In this document: in pieces, positions 37,216 to 48,700 of the stretch | Layout: each line of letters opens with the position of its first letter | Numbering within the stretch: position 1 is the first letter of the stretch | Assembly: GCF_023898315.1 (NCBI RefSeq) | Contig: NC_064621.1 | Span: 533,903,383 to 533,967,382 of the forward strand | Direction of reading: 5' to 3' | DNA: 64,000 bases | Origin: Schistocerca nitens | Taxonomy: Eukaryota; Arthropoda; Insecta; Orthoptera; Acrididae | Program-made: the position numbers and the translations under genes | The notes under the pieces: generated by a model | Database searches by the model: none | Told to the model about the DNA's origin: nothing | The model's input: only the letters and a program-made list of their open reading frames with translations

Positions 37216-37262
37216 GAGAGGTCAACATGAAAATTTCATCTCCAGCACTAAAAATGTCGAGC
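37216..37262 (-). pseudogene. Possible third exon-like piece (HQLCPLMLDIFSAGDEIF)
   Basis: After an aattacag acceptor the minus strand reads HQLCPLMLDIFSAGDEIF, then MLTSQ at a weak gtattc donor near 37215. It lies just upstream of the two pieces above on the same strand and may belong to the same gene. Confidence 0.28.
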
Positions 37263-38202
37263 ATCAATGGGCAAAGTTGATGTCTGTAATTGTGTCTGTA
37301 AATAAGTAGATCAGTAATATGTATAAGAGATCAAGCCTACTCTGTAGTGGTTGTTGACAATGTCAAGTACAGATGATGAAAATACACTCTGGATAGGTAT
37401 GTGCTGAGCAAAGTTGTGGTTCAACAGCCTTGTCAGAAAGCTGCTACCAAAGAAAAAGATAGCTTCACTGCAAATTTAAATGTTGCCAAAGCCTTGCAGA
37501 CAAACAAAAATTGAACAAAGCCAAAATCAGTGTAAGGAGAGCAATTCATGAAGTATTCAATGAATTTTAAAGTAAAATTCTATATACTGATGTAACAGAA
37601 AATCCTAAGAAGTTGTGGTCTTACATTAAATCAGTATAAAGATTGAAGCAATCCATCCAGACACTCTGTGATGAAAGTGACATTAAAACAGAAGATGACA
37701 CAGGGAAGACAGAAATACTAAATGTCATTTCACACATGTGTTTGTCTGAGGAAGGTCACACCATGTTCTTGCTTTAAATCAGTGCACAAATGTCAGTGAC
37801 AGATATCAAAATAAGTTACTGTGGGATAGAAAAGTAATTGAAAGTCCTCAACAGAGAAAAGACCACTGGACCTGAAGAGATACAAGAACTGTTTTACGTA
37901 CAGTATGCAAAAGATCTTGCTCCTCTTCTAGCAGCAGTGTACTGTAGGTTTCTCATGGAGGGAAGTGTTCCTAATGATTGAGCCAAAAAGAGGGCAGACA
38001 ATTTGCATTTTCAAGAAGGTCCAAAACAGATGCACAGAAGTATAGGCCTAAGAGGTGCAACAATAAAGTAATGAGACTGATTTTCTTTGCAAGATGGGGA
38101 AACCCTGCAGGCTTGCGGAGGCACAATATCTTTGACCTTGATCTATAAGTTGTTTCTAGTCCAAGCAGCACATCGATGCAACTGCTCAGTCGTGAGTTGT
38201 GC

Positions 38203-38302
38203 TGTAATAAGTTAACACGTGTTTGTGTATCTTGTCACAGAAATGGAATCGCTAATAAGTTAACAAGTGTTTGTGTCTCTAGTCACAGAAATGGAACCGC
38301 AT
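38203..38302 (+). repeat. Direct duplication (about 54-bp unit) before the mariner transposase start
   Basis: The unit taataagttaacacgtgttt, then cacagaaatggaatc, is repeated as taataagttaacaagtgttt, then cacagaaatggaacc. It duplicates the leader and the start codon context of the transposase. Confidence 0.8.
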
Positions 38303-39370
38303 AATATTACGCAACGGTATGCCATTTCTTTTTGCTTTAAATTGGGTGAAAATGCGATGACAAGTTATGGTAAACTTCAGAAGGCGTTTGGAGAGGAGGT
38401 TATGTCAAAGAGCTCAAGTTTTTCATTGGCATAAAATGTTTGGTGAAGGTGGAATGAATGTTGAAGATGAAGACCGCAGTGGACGACCATCAACCTCATG
38501 GACGGACGTCAACTTGGCCAGGGTGCATGAACTCGTATGATCTGCTCGAAGATTATCCATGAAAATGATTGCAGAAGAACTGAACATCAATTGAGAAATG
38601 GTTTGTCTAATAATAATTGAAGATCTTGGTATGAGAAAGATTTGTGCAAAAATGGTCCCCAAAAATCTCACACTACAACAGCAAGAAACACGGAAAAATG
38701 TGGCAGCTGATCCGTTAGAGCGAATGGAAATCAATCCAGAATTGTTGAGCCATGTTATCACTGGTAATTAATGTTAGTTTTTTCAGTACGATCCAGAAAC
38801 AAAACACCAAAGTTTGCAGTGGTTCTCAAAGGGATCACCCAGACCAAAAAAAGCTTACATGTCAAAGTCAAAAGTGAAATGCATGCTTGTGTGCTTCTTT
38901 GATTCCAAGGGATTGTTCATAAAGAGTGGGTGCCTCCTGGACAAACAGTTAACCAATATTATTACAAAGAAATTTTTGAAAGACTTCATAATAGAGTTAT
39001 TCGTGTCTGTGCCAACATTGCTGTTAATTGGATTCTGCATCACAATAATGCGCCATTCCATACTGCTCTGTCAGTACAGCAATTTTTAACGTCAAAACAA
39101 ATTTCAGTACTACCACAGCCACCTTATTCACCAAAACTGTGCGACTTTTTTCTATTTCCAAGAGTCAAAACGGCGGTCAAGGGACACCATTTTCAAGCAA
39201 CACAAGATGTCCAAAAAGCTGTGACGAGGGTCTTGGATGATATTACAGAAATGAGTTCCAGAAATGTTACCATCAATGGCAGAAATGCTGGAAAAAGTGT
39301 GTGCAATCAGAAGGGAACTATTTTGAAGGAGACAACACTAAACTTGACTAAAATAGTAAGCAACATTTTT
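38291..39370 (+). pseudogene. mariner transposase, frameshifted
   Basis: Start MEPHNITQRYAISFCFKLGE near 38291; HWHKMFGEGGMNVEDEDRSG and RPS near 38420; MRKICAKMVPKNLTLQQQE near 38632; PPGQTVNQYYYKEIFERLHN at 38930; LHHNNAPFHTALSVQQFL near 39030; and PPYSPKLCDFFLFPRVKTAV near 39118. The usual HDNAPxH is HNNAPFH, so one catalytic Asp is lost. There are also several frameshifts and stops. Confidence 0.8.
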
Positions 39371-40699
39371 TTTTTCACATCAGTCTCATTACTTTATTGT
39401 CACACCTCGTATATCTCAGGTCGGTCTGTTGCAAAATTTTGGAAAATATTTTATGCTGACATATGATGACATTTCTGGAGCCCAAAACTCTACACTGTAG
39501 GAATCAGCATGGGTTCCAGAAACAAGGATTGTGTGAATCTCAACTCACTTTGTTGGTCCCCACGATCCAGAAAGTGGTAGATATGAGTGTCCAGGTTGAT
39601 GACATATTCCTTGACTTCTGGAAGATGTTTGGTACAGTTGCGCACTGTTGGCTAATGACCAAAATATCAGCTTACGGGATATAAGACAAGTAGTGTGACT
39701 GGACTGAAAAGTTTCTAGCAGACAGAATACCTGCACATCATTCTCAATGAAGAGAAATCTTCAGACATAAGTGTAACTTCAGGCATACTCCAAGGGAGTG
39801 TTGTTGGACCATTGCTTTTCACACTATATGTAAATGACTAGTGTATAACGTTGGAAGTTCTGTGAGGCTTTTCACGGATGATGCTGTTGTGTGCAGAGAA
39901 ATTGCAATGGAACATTTTTAGCGAAATGCAGGAAGGCATGCAGAGGATCAACACTTGATATAATGATTGGTAGTAGACCCTCAACATTAACAAATATAAC
40001 ATATTGCACATATATATGTAGAAAGACCCATTATTGTATGATTACACAATTGCAGATCAATGACTGGAACCAGTAACATCCATAAAATATCTAGGAGTAT
40101 GCTTAAAAAGTGATTTAAAGTGGAATGACCAGATAAAACTAATCACAGGTAAGGCAGAGTCCAGATGGAGATTCATTGGAAGAATCCTCAGGAAATGCAG
40201 TCCAGTCACAAAGGAAGCAGCTTACGAAACCATCATTTGACCAGTACCTCAATATTACTTTTCTGTCTGGAATCTATACTTGAGAGGATTGATAGAGGAA
40301 ATAGAGAAGATTGAAAGGAGAGTAGGCATTTTGTTACAGATTCATTTAATAGGCTTCGAAGCATCGTGGAGATACTCAGCTAACTCCAGTGCCACAGTGC
40401 CAGATGATACAACAGAGGCATTCTGCATCATGGTGTGATTTACTGTCAACATTCTGAGAGCGGATGTTCTTAGAAGAGTTAGCCAATATATTGCTTCCTA
40501 CTATGTATATCTCATGAAAAAACCATGAAGTTAAATTCAAGAGATTCTAACTCACATGGAGGCTTACCAACAATCATTATAATCTGGGATCTATTCACAG
40601 CTGGAATAGGAAAAGGGGGAAGCACAGTGGCACACAAAGTACACTCTACCATACTGTAAGGTCACTTGCGAACTATAGAGGTAGATATAGGAATTTGTA

Positions 40700-41390
40700 C
40701 ACTGAGGCAGTATCTTCTGATGTTTGTTGCAGATAGCCCCGGAGATATACGGTGTGTTTGCAAGTTGTTCGAACAACTCTCTAATCCTGAACTGAAAGAA
40801 ACTGGAAGGCTTCAACCACTAGTCATTTGTTTCCAGTTCAGCCAGTGCTGCCTAACTGACAGTACTGTCTGAGGTATCCTTTGTCTGCTGTGTCACTGTG
40901 CTGTACTTCACTCTATTTTGCACTGTTTCCTTTCCTTCTAATAAGTGTACATAATTGTTGCAGTTATGTTCTTTATTAAACATGCCAATACATAAGTCAA
41001 TTTCAGTTTCAGTTATAAACAATATTTAAGTCTTTTTTACCTCAGTACATGAATTCTGCTTTTGCTGAAGCGTGAAGCATAAATTAAGGTGCCTGTAATG
41101 TGGGAGGCACATGGGGCTTGTTCCCTCCTCCCCTCTTCCCCCACATAGCTCCTCATCCCATGGTGGTCTGTGTGGGGGTTGGGCTTATTTGCTCTGCTCA
41201 CCACAAAACCCTCAGGTATTTGGCCAACTTACACTTAACACACTATACTTGACTCAAGTAATTAATTTAAGTGTAATTTTATGGCTTGTTGTTTGTAAGT
41301 TGTCATTACTAATTGGGCTACCACAGTGTCTAAGGAATCATATTATGGTGGTTTACTGCAATCTGCAATTTGGTCTTTAGGAATTCAATA
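40700..41390. other. No recognisable gene
   Basis: There is a C/T-rich patch at 41122-41160. No supported coding or RNA feature was found. Confidence 0.3.
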
Positions 41391-41395
41391 TTATT

Positions 41396-41700
41396 TGAAA
41401 TGGGTGGATTGCTACTCATCGCACAGAGTATGTATTAAATGGCAGACAAGGACATTGAAAAGACTGCTAGATGTTATCAGCTGCTGGACTAAATCCTTGC
41501 CAGATACAGCCAAAGCACACATACATTCACAAGTCACATACAGTGCATGAATTATGCACGTGAATATGGATGTGTTTTGGCTACATCTGACAAGGGACTT
41601 AGTCTGATAGCCAATAATATCTAGCAGTCTTTTCAATAAGCTTGTGTGCCACTCAATACCTTTTCTGGGTGGTGAGTAGCAGACTATCCATTTCATATTG
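41396..41700. repeat. Foldback (inverted-repeat) element with about 125-bp arms
   Basis: The left arm begins gaaatgggtggattgctact and contains attgaaaagactgctagatg. The right arm (about 41570-41700) is its inverted counterpart ending gtgagtagcagactatccat. Outer ends resemble those of the small palindrome at 45281-45402 (GGATAGT.GCTACTCACC), so both belong to one repeat family. There is no coding content. Confidence 0.75.
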
Positions 41701-42578
41701 TTGCTATTCCATCCCAGATTTTCCATTGTTTGATCTTACATTATTTATTACACTTATTTGTAAAAACTGGGGCACTTTGTGAGCTCTAATAATGAGAGCA
41801 TAGTGTATGCTATACGAACTTAGCTAAAAGTGAAATTATTAAAGAAAAGTCTGAAGACATAAGATGCGAAACGTCTCAAGAAAAATTCTTAACCAAGTAG
41901 CTTCAAATATTGCAGGAAGTTTGTTACCGAACAGAAATTCTGAGTGTATTTTTTCCGTATTTATCAGATTTTGTTTCCTTAAATAGAAATGCAATATTCT
42001 TGACATGTGTCAAAATGAAAAAAAAAATGTGTTACTTTGATATTTTTTGTATTAGTAGAGAAGGGTCTTTTCAGTGTTTGAAAACTGTGAGTTATATTTA
42101 GTCAAGTAATTTTGATAATAAACAAAATCTGGTGTTTGTAATTCAAATGAAGCCAAGTATACTACTTGTGTCAGAGAGCTACTTTTAGTTTTTGGTGAGG
42201 TATCTACTAGAAAAAAGAAAAAAAAATCAAAATGCATAGAACGGATGCACATATAGGGTAGAGTGTATCCTGACACACTGTCTAAATAGATGCAGCGTCA
42301 AGTGCCAACAGTGCAGAATTAGGACAACTACATCAGGCTTTTCTTTTCATTATAATGTCATGAAAACTAAAATCTGTGTCATAATTGTTTCATACTGGTT
42401 GTACTGAGAAGAGACCTGTCAATGTATCTGTGAGATTTTATAATTAATTTTGACTTAACAAATAATGTCCTTTCATACTTAAGTGTTTTTTAATAGGATA
42501 CTTCAGTCACACATATGATATACATTAATTTTTTTCCTTTCCTTAATAAACATATAGAATTTTTTGGTGTATACCTGT

Positions 42579-42796
42579 CTATTCCTCTTCTTCCTCTTCC
42601 TCTTCCTCTTCTTCTTCCTCTTCTTCCTCTTCTTCAACCTCCTCTTCTTCAACCTCCTCCTCTTCAGGCTCAGGTTGGAACTTGGGTTCTTCAATTTCCT
42701 CATCTTCATCAACAGGCTTCACTTCCTCTTCCTCGGGGCTGTCTGGGTCTCCCTTCTTCTTGCCTGGCCTCTCACCAAACCATTTGGGCAGCTTGG
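42579..42796 (-). CDS. TnT: Troponin T terminal exon with poly-Glu tail
   Basis: The last coding exon, 218 bp, after a ccccacag acceptor. It completes the split codon, then encodes KLPKWFGERPGKKKGDPDSP followed by an acidic tail that ends in an uninterrupted run of about 19 Glu, then TAG at 42579-42581. The tail is encoded by alternating GAA/GAG codons, seen on the plus strand as a cttcctcttc repeat. The long acidic C-terminal extension is typical of insect troponin T, where it is thought to bind calcium or influence thin-filament regulation. Confidence 0.95.
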
Positions 42797-45700
42797 CTGT
42801 GGGGATAATGCTTTGCATCATGATTTCAATAATTAATGCTGAAATAGCTGACTAGAACAAACCGTGTTTTGGCCAAGAATATTTGCAAATATTATGACAG
42901 TGATTCAGTAAGTGAAGTTGACAAGCTGTAACAATGTAAATTTATTCAGATGTTACCTGTGAACAACAGAATGCCCTGATAGATATTGCATCTTCAAATT
43001 GTTGCATTTTAGCAGGAAAGTAGTAAGTGTTAAACACTTGACTACCTGAAAGACATCTAGCTTATTTTATGCACTACCCAAGTATTACATGCTGTCAGGC
43101 GCACTGACAGTCCAACTATGGAGACAGCTTGACTAGTGCAGTTAGTAGTACATTGCTTGGAAAGGGCAGGGACATAGATTCCAGTCATTGTGTGACACAC
43201 TATTGTAACTTGTTGCAATGATGAGTACATACCACTGTTTTTTTAATATTCCATAGGTATTACCTCCGATAACTATTTTAGTCTGTCATAAAACCTAGCA
43301 CAGTCATTACATTTCCACTGAGGGGAATTAGCAATAAACATCACACCATCATCATCCTCATTTCCCCTCTATCCAACATCTGGTCGGGATGGAGTGTCAA
43401 TGGTACTTCACTACTTTTCTGTCTTTCCACCATTCTTCTTCCACAGTTTGGTTCCATAGCAGGTTTCTCCTCCTTAAACTTATCTCTATTGTATCAATCC
43501 ATCTTGTTCTCGGTCTTCCTCTTGGCCTCTTGCCCTCAATCTTCAATTCTATCATTCTTCTTAGTATTCTTCCCTCTCCCACCCTCTTCACATGCCCAAA
43601 ACATTTTAATCTATTCTTTTCAATTTTCTCAGTAAACTTCTCCGCTCCAGTTTCCTTCCTAACATCTTCATGACCGGCCGCAGTGGCCAAGCGGTTCTAG
43701 ACGCTTCAGTCATGCCTCAGGCATGGATGTGTGTGATGTCGTTAGGTTAGTTAGGTTTAAGTAGTTCTAAGTTCTAGGGGACTGATGACCTCAGATGTTA
43801 AGTCCCATAGTGGTTAGAGCCATTTGAACCATTTTGAACATCTTCATTTTTCACTCTGTCTCTCCTAGTCTTCCCTAGCATACCTCATAACTTCATTTCA
43901 CTGGATTGTATCCCACTCTCCTCTCTTCTGGTCATAGTCCAAGTCTCTGAGCCGTAAATTAGTATGGGTGTGAAGTAAGTCTTATATAGCACCAGCTTGC
44001 ACCTCATTATCACTTCCCATCCACACACCAAGCCCCTCACACACTGGTAAAATGTACTGCTCTGTTGTATTCTTTTGCTGATTTCTGTCTCCAAATCAGC
44101 ATTCCCCATTAATACACTTCCCAAATATTTAAAGTTGTCCACTATTTCAATATCCTGTCCCTTAACATGAATTTGTCCCTTGCCCTCTCTATCCCCTCTG
44201 GTTACCACCATGGTCTCGCTTTTCTCCACACTAAATTTCATTCACAAATTTCTTGACCTTATCATGTGGATGGCTATTTGTTTTTTTACCTCCTTACTGC
44301 TTGTTCCCCACATCACAATATCATCAGCAAATATTAACAGCTTCATCCCCATCCTCTATGGGCTTCTTTCATCTCTTTGAATATTACATCCATCACCATT
44401 ATAATTAGTAGTGGTGATATCACACTTCGTTGTCTTAGTCCCATAACATTCTTAAATCATTCAGATCTTCCAACTGGTGTCTGCACACAACTAGAGCTTT
44501 TTTCATGCATTGCCTGGATGACTTCAAGTGTTTGCTTTCCAACTCACCTTTTCTTCAAGGTTGCCCATGCCTTTTCCCTGGGAACACTGTCATATGCTTT
44601 CACTATGTCGAGAAAGGTCATCACCAGATTCTTCATCTCATCAAACTACAAAATACTGTGAACTGTTTAATGTTCTTTGGTAACATGCTTTTAAATTTCC
44701 CAGAAGAAGAAAAAATGAATTCTGTGTCTAACTTGGTACAATATTTCATTGTTAACTGCATTCTTTCTTCATGTCATCACATCTTGTAAACATGAGCAAT
44801 GACTTACTTAAGACACTATAAGTTATTTCAATAGTTAGCGTGGAATGCATTGTTTTTAACCCAGATGCAAAGTCCCCAGTGAGATGCTACTCTAACTAGC
44901 ATGGATGAAATCAGAGTTGTTGATCACCCTCATACATCAGTGCTACACAGAGTCTGATGTTGGTTCTTGATCATCAGAGCTGTGCCATTCTCAATGCCTA
45001 CACATTTGTTATTGCAGCTAGCTGCTGCCCTGTAAACTAATCCATTCAGTGAACAATGGAACAAATTTCTAAGATTATTCCTGTTGTAAATGTTTGTAGT
45101 TTGAAAACATTATGTACCTGTAAGGAAACTGTAATCTTGTTCATCAAGAGACTACATAAGAACTCATTAAAAATAGTAGCCATTAGGAAGCAGTCAGCAA
45201 AATTTAGCAGCTATTGTTTGTCAAGGCCTTCTGTGTTCATTTTATCAGATGTTGGAAAATGCAGGATGGAATAATAACTATATTATGAAAAGGATAGTTG
45301 CTACTCACCATATAGTGGAGATGCTGAGTCGTAGTTAGGCCTATCGGTGTCTCAGCATCTCCACTATGTGGTGAGTAGGAACTATCCTCTTCACAATATT
45401 GTCATTTTGTCAGATGAAATTGATTATAATATAACACAATCCAAGGAGTTAAATAAAGCTAAACAAGCAGTGTGACTGCTACCTTTGATTATTTTTCTAG
45501 AACCAACAACATAGCAATCTTAAAATGAAGTTCTGCACAATGATAAAATGCCTCCATGGAGGGCAACCTGATAAAATAATCATTATACTGCATTGTTACA
45601 AAGTATTTTTCAGCTGCATTTATCAAAATTCGTTATTATGTGAAATAATTTAACATTAAATTGCATAGAAAACAAAACTTATACAGTCCCACATTCAGCT

Positions 45701-48700
45701 AGACATTATTACTATAAAAGCACATTAAGTTATAACATGCATTCAAGGAAAGAAATCTGGAGTATTGTGATTCAAGTTATAAGTTAAAAACAGCAAAAAT
45801 TCTCACACATTTCAGTTGCAGTGGTACGAAAAAACAAACTGAGGAAGATCAGTCATTCGGGCACAACATACTCACACATTATAACAAAACTAAATAAAAA
45901 TTGGCTCAAAATACTGATCTTGGTTTTAGAACCTTTTCACTGAGAAGAATGACATATTAGGAAGTTATAATCATCAGTATTAGTCTTAAGATAATAGTTT
46001 TAGTTTCTGTCATTAAGTGAATATTTCTGTTTACTCCTGATGACAGCAGATTATAACTGTGGTAGTTTATTTCACTGCGGGAGCTAATGTACTTAAGGAA
46101 GACAATGACTCCTAAAACAACATAGTTCAACCATATTTACAGTTTGAATCATTGCAAATCTTGGTGAGAGGCAAATCAGTGAGTTGACAAATTTTACATA
46201 TTTTCATTCAATAACGTGATATAGAATAACTTCATGGGGTAACTCATCATTAAGAAAGAAAGTCTCCAGCTCTCAAGAATGTGCTGTTAAGAATAATATG
46301 TGGTTCTCACCCACAGTCATCTTATAGACATCTATTTAAGGAATTAGGCATTACATTTTGGTTCTGTTTGCATTTGTGATTGGGTGCAATCTGCTGGTTC
46401 ATTACTTATCATGAACTATAGTTTTATATTTTTATTTCCCCTATAATGATATGTTTGAGTGTATCATTTGTACATACATTTCCACAGTTTGGAAATGTTT
46501 CCAGTTGTTACAGTAAATAATTTGCATTGGCACATGTAGTACTGGTAGTATTCTTTCCATCTTATCTCAGTTGCCTCACAGACTGCAAGACCAAAGAAAA
46601 GGAATTTTTCTTCACAAAATAAATGATTGGAATATTTATGAGAAATTATCATTTGTCCAGAGAAGCCCCTGTTGATCAGCTAATTATGAACAATTGGGGG
46701 TCCCAAAGTTTAATTCTGTGCAATGTAGTTATGTCATAAGAATCTTTCCAGTCACAGAGTTGTTTCAGTTATTCTAATTTAAGCATTCATTATTAACAAC
46801 CATCTGTAACAATCATCTTATACTATCTAGTTCACAAGATGAACCTGCACTTCAGAATTCCTTTTTCTCAACTACTCACTTTGTGAAGCATACATCTGCT
46901 CCCCAAACAAGAAACATCATACATTAACAATATATTCACAACACTTATGCAAATGAGTGGCATTCTATTTTTAAAATTTTCACTGAGAGATTGAAAATAA
47001 TTCATCATCTATATGTGACGAGCACCTTCAGTTGTGCTTATCTCCAAGAAGAGCAGTCGTACTACCTTCCCCAAAACGTATCAGTGTTTACAGCAGAGAT
47101 AGTACCCATCAGCATGTCAAGTATCTAGGACTGCAATGAGATGCGTACCACATCGGACTTGGGAAGTGTACTGGCTCTTAACACCCCAGCAGTATGGAGG
47201 AACAACATTCATTTTAAGAACATTATACAAAATGTGGTTGAGCTATAGAAGTATGAAAATTCACTGAACTTTCTCTGGATACCACCTTACCCAGACACCC
47301 AACAAAATGGGTCTTGGTCCTTCTCGCAAATGATGTACCATACAACACACAGTTGTTTTACCATGATTTCAATATATCCAACAACATCCCTGAAATTTTA
47401 ATATGTGAAAAGAGTAGTGGAAAGAAATATAATGTTGCAGAGATAATGCCATAATTTGCAACCCATACCCTCTAAAGATCATGGTTTACAGATTTAACAT
47501 TTGCTAGACTGCACCTAATGTCCATCAAGACAACTTTCCTAGTCACTTTCATAGAGTAGGCATCAGAGACTCCCCTATTCTTTCCTCAGACTCTACTGCA
47601 GAAGATGATATAAATCATGTATTCTCTTTGTCTGAAGAATAGCACAACCAGAAACTCAATGTGTGCAAGAGACTAAGCATATTGAAACACCAGCTGATCG
47701 CTAGTATCACCACTATCCTTGCACTGCACTACAAAAAAGACTGAAGAAAATCATCAGACTTTTTAAGATATTGTAACCTTGAGTGTCTTGTCTCATGGAG
47801 AGGTTCTGTAGCATTGCCTGGACTATAGGTTAAGTGATAGTATTTTGTCTGCAGGTTGTTTAATGTCGTCTTGTGGAAGTCATCATATAATCAGAAGATA
47901 CTGTAGCAGTTTCACTAATGTTAGAGTATTTTACTTGTATTATTCCTTACCTTTTTTATAATCTAAAAGAACTGTATTAGTTGTCAGTGAAAAAGATGTT
48001 ATTATTAACTGTGTGCTCTGAATGTTCTGACAAGATAATTTTTTAATGTTAAGATTCCATACAAGGGACTGTTAAATTACAATATAAAACACATTGTCTG
48101 ATAATGTTAACCTGACAAGGGGCAATTTATAGAACTAAGAAATTTGTAGTTCATTTTTCTCAGATTCGGAATATATAATCTACCATGTAGTATCAACATT
48201 GCTCTTGAGTTTATTGTGACATGAATAGATTTTTACGCAGAAAAAAAATTCCCAGTGGATAAAAACATTACTTGAAATATGAAAGAAAGCAAAAATTTTA
48301 AATCAGTTTTAGCAGTTTGCTTTTCTCGATGAATGTGATATGTAAACTACAAAGCTATTTTATATAATGTAACATTTTAGTGTTAACTAATTTTCAAATA
48401 AAATGCTTTGCTGTCATTTGAACTTGATATTTACTGTTAATACATCACAATGAATCTATATGCAAGTGTTTGTTAAGAGTGAAGCATAGGCTTCTGAGAA
48501 AGCTCTACTGATATAGTTGTTTCAAGAGAGAGTTAACTGCTAATTAACTGCAAGTTTAATTTTGTTGCTTTTTTCCTATGCCAAGCTACTGCAAAAACAT
48601 ATAAAAATCGCAAAAAAATGTTACCTCCATTGTAAAATTTTTTCTTGAACATAACTTACATTTTTGTCTTGAATCAAATTCGGAAGCCTTATCGGTCCAC

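Larger units (their letters stand above)
38051..39409 (+). mobile_element. mariner, 1.36 kb, inserted in the LINE at TA
   Basis: Ends agaggtgcaacaataaag (38051-38068) and ctttattgtcacacctcg (39392-39409) form TIRs that extend inward through taatgagactgat. TA flanks both sides (38049-38050 and 39410-39411). Removing the element restores the LINE sequence aag tat agg cct ata tct, that is KYRPIS. This shows the order of events. Confidence 0.92.
37400..40690 (+). mobile_element. LINE (Jockey/CR1-like) interrupted by a mariner
   Basis: Upstream part 37400-38050: decayed sequence ending AEKYRP (38030-38048), the start of the RT NYRPISL region. After the mariner the LINE resumes at 39412 with ISQVGL and continues: CRNQHGFQKQGLCESQLTLL near 39490, HIILNEEKSSDISVTSGILQ, GSVVGPLLFTLYVND (motif B/C) near 39800, RMMLLCAEK, then IKYLGVCLKSDLKWNDQIKL near 40090 and the C-terminal region to about 40690. 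Frames contain several stops. Confidence 0.75.

Noticed and set aside
42515-42836. Plus-strand open frames rich in Leu/Pro or Phe/Leu
   Set aside because: Antisense of the GAA/GAG tract of the troponin T terminal exon.
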